Assembly: GCA_038252945.1 (NCBI GenBank)
Contig: JBBSHN010000074.1
Coordinates: 1-11,121 of the forward strand
Source of the DNA: JAUJOE01 sp038252945
GTDB lineage: Bacteria; Actinomycetota; Actinomycetes; Propionibacteriales; Nocardioidaceae
Length of the DNA stretch: 11,121 nt
Direction of reading: 5' to 3'
Position numbers and translations under genes: made by a program. How positions within the stretch are numbered: position 1 is the stretch's first letter; every line of letters starts with the position of its first letter. Shown here one piece after another: positions 7,088 through 11,121 of the stretch. The notes below the pieces were generated by a model. That model was not told the origin of the DNA. It searched no databases and worked only from the letters and a program-made list of their open reading frames with translations.

Positions 7088-7332
7088 CGCTCGCCGCGGA
7101 GCTCGTCCAGAATCTCAGCGGATGGGGTCGTCAGCCGCACCCGGGATGCTCCGCTGTAGGTGGCCCGCTTCCGCGCGGGCCGGTCACATCGCAAGTCTGA
7201 CGCGTCAGTGATGGGAACTAGCCGGGCCACGGGGACCCCACGTCGGGTCACTGTATAGGTCTCTCCACTCTCTACACCGCGCATCACTTCTGCATTGTCG
7301 TTGCGAAGCTCACGCTGGCTGATCGTCTTCAC
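7084..7332 (-). CDS. vapB: Phd/YefM-type antitoxin paired with VapC
   Basis: The protein has 82 residues. Residues 1-41 are a textbook Phd/YefM DNA-binding fold: MKTISQRELRNDNAEVMRGV, then GETYTVTRRGVPVARLVPI. The C-terminal part (about 45-82), ending EILDELRGER, should be the flexible arm that wraps the toxin. It neutralises VapC and, with it, represses its own operon. The start is GTG at 7332, chosen because the conserved MKTISQREL begins there and no other start fits. There is no Shine-Dalgarno sequence; a -10 element only six bases upstream suggests a leaderless mRNA. A perfect tandem repeat just upstream is the likely operator. Confidence 0.93.
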   Translation of the reverse strand: MKTISQRELRNDNAEVMRGVESGETYTVTRRGVPVARLVPITDASDLRCDRPARKRATYSGASRVRLTTPSAEILDELRGER

Positions 7333-7338
7333 GAGAGG

Positions 7339-7344
7339 ACTGTA
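7339..7344 (-). promoter_or_regulatory. -10 element of a probable leaderless vapBC promoter
   Basis: On the minus strand TACAGT is followed by six bases and then the GTG start of vapB. The TANNNT motif six to eight bases before a start codon is the usual arrangement for actinobacterial leaderless transcripts, and no ribosome binding site is present. The -35 region is weak. Confidence 0.55.
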
Positions 7345-7360
7345 GCACCTTGTAGCACCT
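7341..7360 (-). repeat. Perfect tandem 10-bp repeat, candidate vapBC operator
   Basis: TGTAGCACCT occurs twice head to tail (7341-7350 and 7351-7360), one helical turn apart, so two bound dimers would lie on the same face of the DNA. It overlaps the vapB -10 element and spacer, where an antitoxin-toxin complex should bind to repress. Direct rather than inverted symmetry is notable for this kind of operator. Confidence 0.6.
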
Positions 7361-7407
7361 CGAAAGCGAGCATCGACAGAGGAGGGATAAAGCTCGACCG
7401 ACGAGGG

Positions 7408-8367
7408 TCAGATCTTGCGAAGCTGCGGCAGGACCTCGTCGCCGTACATGGACAACATGTCGGAGTAGTGCGGGCCCATGTTGGAGACGTAGACCTCGTC
7501 GAAGCCAGCCTCGAGGTAGGGCTTAAAGGCATCGACGTGCTCGCCGGCGTCCTTGCCGCAGACAACCGACGAACGCGTCATCTCCTCGGTGACCAGCTCG
7601 GACGCCTGCTCGAAGTGCTTCGGCGACGGCAACACCTGCGCAAGCTCACCGGGCAACCCGCTGTTGGCCCAGAGACGGTGCGCGATCTTGGCGCCCTCGT
7701 CTGCGGTCGCGGCGTAGCTGACCTTGAAGCCGGCCTGGGTGACTTTTCCCGCGCCGGCGGACTGCCGGTACTTCGCGACCTTCTCGGCGTCCGGTGACGT
7801 GCTGATGAACCCGTCACCGATGCGGACCGCCACGTCGAGCGCCTTCGGCCCGAACGCCGACACGTACACCGGCGGCGGCTCGTCGGGAAGTGTGTAGATG
7901 CGTGCGGTGTCGACGGTGTAGTGGCGGCCGCGATGGCTGACCACGTCGCCGGTCCACAGCTTCCGCATCACGTCGACGGCTTCCTCGAGCATCTCCAGCC
8001 GGACGTCCGCGGTGGGCCAGACGGTGCCCAGGATGTGCTCGTTAAGGGCCTCGCCAGTGCCGATGCCGAGGCGGAAGCGGCCGTCGAGCATGACTGCGCT
8101 GGTCGCAGCCGCCTGCGCCACGATCGCCGGGTGCAGACGAAGGGTCGGGCAGGTCACGGCTGTGGTGAGGGGCAGCCTGCACACCTGCGAGATCGCGCCG
8201 ATGAGCGACCACACGAAGGGGCTCTCGCCCTGCTCGTCGTTCCACGGATGGTAGTGGTCGCTGATCCACAGGGCTTCGAAGCCGACCTCCTCGGCCCTGG
8301 CCGCTTGCTCGATCAGCTCGGCCGGGGAGAACTCCTCGCAGGACAGGAAGTAACCGAAGGTCGTCAT
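7408..8367 (-). CDS. LLM-class F420-dependent oxidoreductase, G6PDH-related family
   Basis: The protein has 319 residues in a luciferase-like TIM barrel. It closely follows the family related to F420-dependent glucose-6-phosphate dehydrogenase (TIGR03557 type). Hallmarks are the N-terminus TTFGYFLSCEEFSPAEL, SDHYHPW at 36-42, TAVTCPTLRLHPAIVAQAAA at about 69-88, DGRFRLGIGTGEALNEH at about 95-111, SHRGRHY, YVSAFGPKA and the C-terminal EAGFDEVYVSN. His38 (or His40), Trp42 and Glu106 correspond to the active-site His, Trp and Glu of Fgd1. It should move hydride between F420 and a substrate that cannot be named; members of this branch are often not true G6P dehydrogenases. The start is ATG 8367, with a GGGGG run about ten bases upstream. 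It is divergent from the polymerase gene and 75 bases upstream of vapB on the same strand. Confidence 0.94.
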   Translation of the reverse strand: MTTFGYFLSCEEFSPAELIEQAARAEEVGFEALWISDHYHPWNDEQGESPFVWSLIGAISQVCRLPLTTAVTCPTLRLHPAIVAQAAATSAVMLDGRFRLGIGTGEALNEHILGTVWPTADVRLEMLEEAVDVMRKLWTGDVVSHRGRHYTVDTARIYTLPDEPPPVYVSAFGPKALDVAVRIGDGFISTSPDAEKVAKYRQSAGAGKVTQAGFKVSYAATADEGAKIAHRLWANSGLPGELAQVLPSPKHFEQASELVTEEMTRSSVVCGKDAGEHVDAFKPYLEAGFDEVYVSNMGPHYSDMLSMYGDEVLPQLRKI

Positions 8368-8491
8368 GGCAGCGGTGTACCCCCGAGTTCGCGCGCCATG
8401 CTGACGTCACTCGGGCGGTGCGACCGCCGTACCCGTGGCGCCGCGTTTCGGACTCGACGCGCGCTGCTCGGCCGGGGCTAGGTTGACCGAC
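8368..8491. promoter_or_regulatory. Divergent promoter region between the F420 oxidoreductase and the polymerase
   Basis: The 124 bases separate two head-to-head genes. The plus-strand promoter is described separately (TAGGTT at 8479-8484). On the minus strand GTACACC lies six to eight bases before the oxidoreductase ATG but is a poor -10 match. No clear operator palindrome was found. Confidence 0.45.
8479..8484 (+). promoter_or_regulatory. -10 element of a probable leaderless polymerase transcript
   Basis: TAGGTT (TANNNT) ends seven bases before ATG 8492, placing the transcript start at or next to the ATG. The polymerase ATG has no good ribosome binding site. The -35 region is unclear. Confidence 0.45.
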
Positions 8492-9466
8492 ATGGCCTCC
8501 GGTGGCGGCAAGTCGCCAGCAGTCGAGCTGGACGTCGGAGATCGCACTGTGCGGATCTCCAACCCTGACCGGGTGTACTTTCCGGCCACCGGCGCGACCA
8601 AGCTGGACCTCGCGCACTACTACCTAAGCGTCGCCGACGGCATCGTGCGGGCGTTACGCGAGCGGCCGTGCATGCTGCATCGGTTCCCCGACGGAGTCGT
8701 GGGGGAGAAGGTGCACCAGAAGCGGCTGCCGCAAGGCGCACCGCCGTGGATGGAGACAGTCCGAGTCGAGTTTCCGCGGTATGGCCGGCACGCGAACGAG
8801 CTGTGCGTCACCGAGCTCGCTCACGTGATCTGGGCGGTGCAGATGTCCACCGTCGAGTTCCACCCCTGGAACTCCCGGCGAGCTGACACCGAGCGGCCCG
8901 ACGAGTGGCGGATCGACCTCGACCCGATGCCGCAGTGCTCCTTCGACACGGTACGGCGCGCTGCCCACGTCAGCCACGAGGTCCTCGACGAGCTCGGCGC
9001 GGTGGGATGGCCGAAGACCTCGGGCGGGCACGGCCTGCACATCTACGTGCGGATCGAGCCGCGCTGGTCCTTCGCCGACGTACGGCGGGCCGCTCTGGCT
9101 TTTGCGCGCGAGGTCGAACGGCGGTCCGCAGGTGACGTGACAACTACCTGGTGGCGCAAAGACCGCGAGCCCGACCAGCTGTTCGTTGACTACAACCAGA
9201 ACGCGCGTGACCACACGATCGCCTGCGCCTACTCGGTTCGGGGCACACCGACGGCCACGGTGTCCACGCCGATCACGTGGGATGAGGTGGACGATGTGCA
9301 GCCTGGCGACTGCACCATCGCGACGGTCCCTGGACGGTTCGCCGAGTTCGGCGATCTTCACGAGGGGATCGATGATGCGGTTTTCTCCCTGGAGCCGCTG
9401 TTGGATTGGGCTGCCCGTAACGATCGCGCCGGTGCGCCCGAACCGCCGCCGGTCGACGAGGTTTGA
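8492..9466 (+). CDS. Stand-alone LigD-type primase-polymerase (PolDom) for NHEJ or gap filling
   Basis: The protein has 324 residues and is a complete LigD polymerase domain without ligase or phosphoesterase domains. It belongs to the archaeo-eukaryotic primase superfamily. Visible are DRVYFPATGATKLDLAHYY near 26-44, GVVGEKVHQKRLP near 68-80, the catalytic DLDP with Asp142 and Asp144, TSGGHGLHIYV at 176-185, and LFVDYNQNARDHTIACAYSVR with Asp233. The spacing of the three acids closely follows mycobacterial LigD. Such stand-alone enzymes (mycobacterial PolD1 and PolD2) add nucleotides, often ribonucleotides, at short gaps and broken ends. ATG 8492 was chosen because homology starts soon after it and a -10 box lies seven bases upstream; the frame is open to GTG 8435, but that extension is unconvincing. 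No ku or ligase gene is in the window. Confidence 0.93.
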   Translation: MASGGGKSPAVELDVGDRTVRISNPDRVYFPATGATKLDLAHYYLSVADGIVRALRERPCMLHRFPDGVVGEKVHQKRLPQGAPPWMETVRVEFPRYGRHANELCVTELAHVIWAVQMSTVEFHPWNSRRADTERPDEWRIDLDPMPQCSFDTVRRAAHVSHEVLDELGAVGWPKTSGGHGLHIYVRIEPRWSFADVRRAALAFAREVERRSAGDVTTTWWRKDREPDQLFVDYNQNARDHTIACAYSVRGTPTATVSTPITWDEVDDVQPGDCTIATVPGRFAEFGDLHEGIDDAVFSLEPLLDWAARNDRAGAPEPPPVDEV

Positions 9467-9537
9467 GTTGACCGGAGCGGCTGCCGGAGGCAAATCTGCG
9501 TGATGCTTGCGTACCGGTGAATCCGAAGGCCGGCGAG

Positions 9538-9591
9538 CCTGGTTCGCCTCGCGCGCGGCCGCCCGGGCGTTCGCCACTGGAACGAACCAGG
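9538..9591. repeat. Perfect 9-bp inverted repeat with a 36-base loop
   Basis: CCTGGTTCG (9538-9546) is mirrored by CGAACCAGG (9583-9591), with a G/C-rich loop. It lies about 72 bases after the polymerase stop. It could be a terminator or a protein site; no U-tract follows on either strand. Confidence 0.45.
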
Positions 9592-9635
9592 GGAAGGTCG
9601 ACGCGAGCACGTTCCTCATTTCGGAGTCTGTTTCT

Positions 9636-9648
9636 ACGTCTGAGACGT
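9636..9648. repeat. Short perfect palindrome ACGTCT-G-AGACGT
   Basis: Two 6-bp arms flank a single G, a size and form typical of a dimeric repressor site. It lies about 200 bases before the DUF222-HNH start. No regulator is adjacent, so its role is unknown. Confidence 0.35.
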
Positions 9649-9845
9649 GTCCGCCCTGGCCGGCTGTGACATGAGGAGCGAGAGCTGTGATGTTGTTGGC
9701 CCCTGCGACTCATCACCTCGCGGCTCATCAACCGGAGACCTTCGCGTCAGCGCGTAAAGCGAAATCCACAGCTCCATCGGATGGCATCGGTTGTCCACAA
9801 GACAGAGCCGCTGCGGTGCCAAACGTCGTCCCAGGATGTTTGAAT

Positions 9846-9861
9846 ACGTACATGTGTTCGA
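9846..9861. promoter_or_regulatory. LexA/SOS-box-like palindrome over the DUF222-HNH start codon
   Basis: ACGTAC-ATGT-GTTCGA matches the actinobacterial LexA consensus TCGAAC-N4-GTTCGA at 10 of 12 defined positions; the right half is perfect. The gene's ATG (9852-9854) lies inside the spacer. Several 13E12-family (DUF222-HNH) genes of Mycobacterium tuberculosis belong to the LexA regulon, which makes the match more credible. Confidence 0.45.
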
Positions 9862-11121
9862 TTGACAGTGACCCTCTCTCGACGGCTGACTGGGCGTTGC
9901 GAACGGCCGCTGCGAACGATGCCGTCGATAGAGGCGGGGCGGGCTCGGGCGAGAGGATTAGCCGACTGCTGACCTTGCAGGCACGGTTGGACGCCATTTT
10001 CCTCGATGAGCTCGCCGCCTTCGACGCGGCTAGCGCGTATGCCGACGACGGCAATCCCACCACGGCCTCGTGGCTTCGGGCGGTCCAGCGGCTTGGCCGC
10101 CGGGAAGCCTCCGCTCAGGTGCACCAAGCACGTGAGCTGCGTGAGCTCCTGTTGACTTCCGACGCTTTGCGTTCTGGCGCCATCAGCCGGGAGCACGCGA
10201 TCCAGATCGTCAAGGGCAAGACCACGCTCGCGACGGCAGACTTCACGGCGTACGAGCGGATTCTTGTGGACTTGGCGCGTGAAGCCTCACCCGACGAAGT
10301 CAAGGCTGCGGTGAGCCACATTGTCGACGCCGAGGCTCCCGATCACGACGGGAGGCTCATCGACGCGCTCGCCGATCGAAGCTTCAACCTCCGACAGGTC
10401 GGTGACCTCGTCAAGGTCGACGCGATGGTCGACAAGGTGACAGCGGAGGGTCTCGCCGCGGGAGTAGAGGCATTGTCCCGTCCCAGCTCGGACGATGATC
10501 GTTCGTGGTCTGTCCGGCGCGCCGATGCCTTCAGCGAGATCGTCATGCTCGGCCTGGAATCAGGGAAGCTTCCTCAACAGGGGCGCGTGAAGCCGCATGT
10601 CAGCCTCACGATGACGCTCGATCAACTGACCGGCGTCGAGGGTGCAGGGCCGTTACTGCAGAGATTCGGACGAATCCCTTTGGCGACGGCGCAGCGGCTG
10701 TCCTGCGACGCCGTCATGACACGGCTCATCACCGACGCATCCGGTGAGGTGCTCGATGTAGGGCGCAGCGGCCGCCACACCAATGCGGCCCTGAACAAAT
10801 CGATCGCCCTGATGTACGAGCGGTGCGCATACCCGAACTGCTCAACTCCTGTGACACAGTGCGATATTCACCACGCCTGGTGGTGGTCGAAAGACGGGCC
10901 GACCGACCGGTGGAATCTTCTGCCGCTGTGCAAGCACCATCATCTATTCGTGCACGAGTACGGGTTCTACATCTCGACCGGGCTCGATCCTGGAGGCGGG
11001 GGAGTCCTCAAAGGTCCCGGCCGATGGCGGTTCTTCTCACCGAACAGCGAGCCTATAGCCGACCACCGCGCAACCCTGGGTCGCTATATCGAGCAGCTGG
11101 CGCTGCTGCCCGACCGAGATC
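9852..11121 (+). CDS. DUF222 and HNH endonuclease protein (13E12-repeat family), 3' end outside window
   Basis: The first 423 residues are present and the frame is open at the right edge. The N-terminal two thirds (about 35-300) is the helical DUF222 region, with LDAIFLDELAAFDA, TASWLRAVQRLGRREASAQV and SRPSSDDDRSWSVRRADAF. The C-terminal HNH nuclease is complete: CAYPNC (Cys325, Cys330), QCDIHHAWWW (His340, His341), NLLPLCKHHHLFVHEYG (Cys360, His362-364, His368). The Cys pairs should hold a structural zinc and the His residues the catalytic metal. These proteins are abundant in actinobacteria, often in many copies per genome; their role is unsettled, with links to mobile elements (phiRv1 integrates in 13E12 repeats) and DNA damage. 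I chose ATG 9852 for its onset of G/C-biased codons; GTG 9816 and ATG 9690 are alternatives in frame. Confidence 0.9.
   Translation, partial: MCSIDSDPLSTADWALRTAAANDAVDRGGAGSGERISRLLTLQARLDAIFLDELAAFDAASAYADDGNPTTASWLRAVQRLGRREASAQVHQARELRELLLTSDALRSGAISREHAIQIVKGKTTLATADFTAYERILVDLAREASPDEVKAAVSHIVDAEAPDHDGRLIDALADRSFNLRQVGDLVKVDAMVDKVTAEGLAAGVEALSRPSSDDDRSWSVRRADAFSEIVMLGLESGKLPQQGRVKPHVSLTMTLDQLTGVEGAGPLLQRFGRIPLATAQRLSCDAVMTRLITDASGEVLDVGRSGRHTNAALNKSIALMYERCAYPNCSTPVTQCDIHHAWWWSKDGPTDRWNLLPLCKHHHLFVHEYGFYISTGLDPGGGGVLKGPGRWRFFSPNSEPIADHRATLGRYIEQLALLPDRD

Larger units (their letters stand above)
9467..9851. other. Non-coding region between the polymerase and the DUF222-HNH gene
   Basis: No convincing gene is seen here. 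It holds a 9-bp inverted repeat (9538-9591), a 13-bp palindrome (9636-9648) and two TCCACA words (9762-9770 and 9791-9799). The frame of the following gene is open back to an ATG at 9690 with GAGGAG before it, but codons 9690-9851 lack the usual third-position G/C bias. A minus-strand frame from ATG 9619 (MRNVLASTFPWFVPVANARA and on) has good bias for about 30 codons but no ribosome site, and runs antisense into the polymerase gene. Confidence 0.5.

Noticed and set aside
6686..7332. The toxin-antitoxin pair as part of a larger mobile element
   Set aside because: No transposase, integrase, tRNA gene or flanking direct repeats were found around it.
8654..9619. Minus-strand open frame of 321 codons across the polymerase gene
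   Set aside because: Most of it is the antisense of conserved PolDom motifs. The first 30 codons outside the polymerase gene look mildly coding, but there is no ribosome site or recognised family.

Overview
The window is GC-rich chromosomal DNA from an actinobacterium. The evidence is the strong G/C third-position bias, GTG starts and overlapping start/stop codons. The gene families agree: an F420-dependent luciferase-like oxidoreductase of the G6PDH-related type, a stand-alone LigD-type polymerase, a DUF222-HNH (13E12-like) protein and a recB-recD pair. The genus cannot be told from the sequence.

Layout, left to right. (1) 1-3623, plus strand: the C-terminal half of RecB (helicase motifs V and VI and the nuclease domain) followed by a complete RecD, joined by a GTGA overlap. 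recC and the start of recB should lie to the left. (2) 3664-3762: a decayed second copy of the recD 3' end, downstream of the intact recD stop; I consider it the most unexpected item here. (3) 3731-4485, minus strand: a membrane-anchored SRPBCC protein, preceded by and coupled to a candidate 51-residue ORF. (4) 4556-6508, plus strand: a promoter, a leader of about 127 nt and a 596-residue protein of unknown function with a DUF6398-like C-terminus. (5) 6548-7360, minus strand: a type II toxin-antitoxin pair (Phd/YefM-type antitoxin and PIN-domain VapC toxin) with a tandem 10-bp repeat over its likely leaderless promoter, and a tiny ORF with a perfect Shine-Dalgarno sequence downstream. (6) 7408-8367, minus strand: the F420-dependent oxidoreductase. 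(7) 8479-9466, plus strand, divergent from (6): the LigD-type primase-polymerase, probably leaderless. (8) 9467-9851: a region of short inverted repeats and two DnaA-box-like words. (9) 9852 to the right edge, plus strand: a DUF222-HNH protein with a LexA/SOS-box-like palindrome over its start codon.

Three of the blocks concern DNA ends and damage: RecBCD end processing and annealing, a gap-filling/NHEJ-type polymerase, and a possibly SOS-controlled HNH protein. They are separate transcription units, so a joint system is not shown. I do not see a clear new defence or metabolic system. The unexplained items are the 596-residue protein, the recD tail remnant, and the small ORFs at 4330-4485 and 6548-6628.
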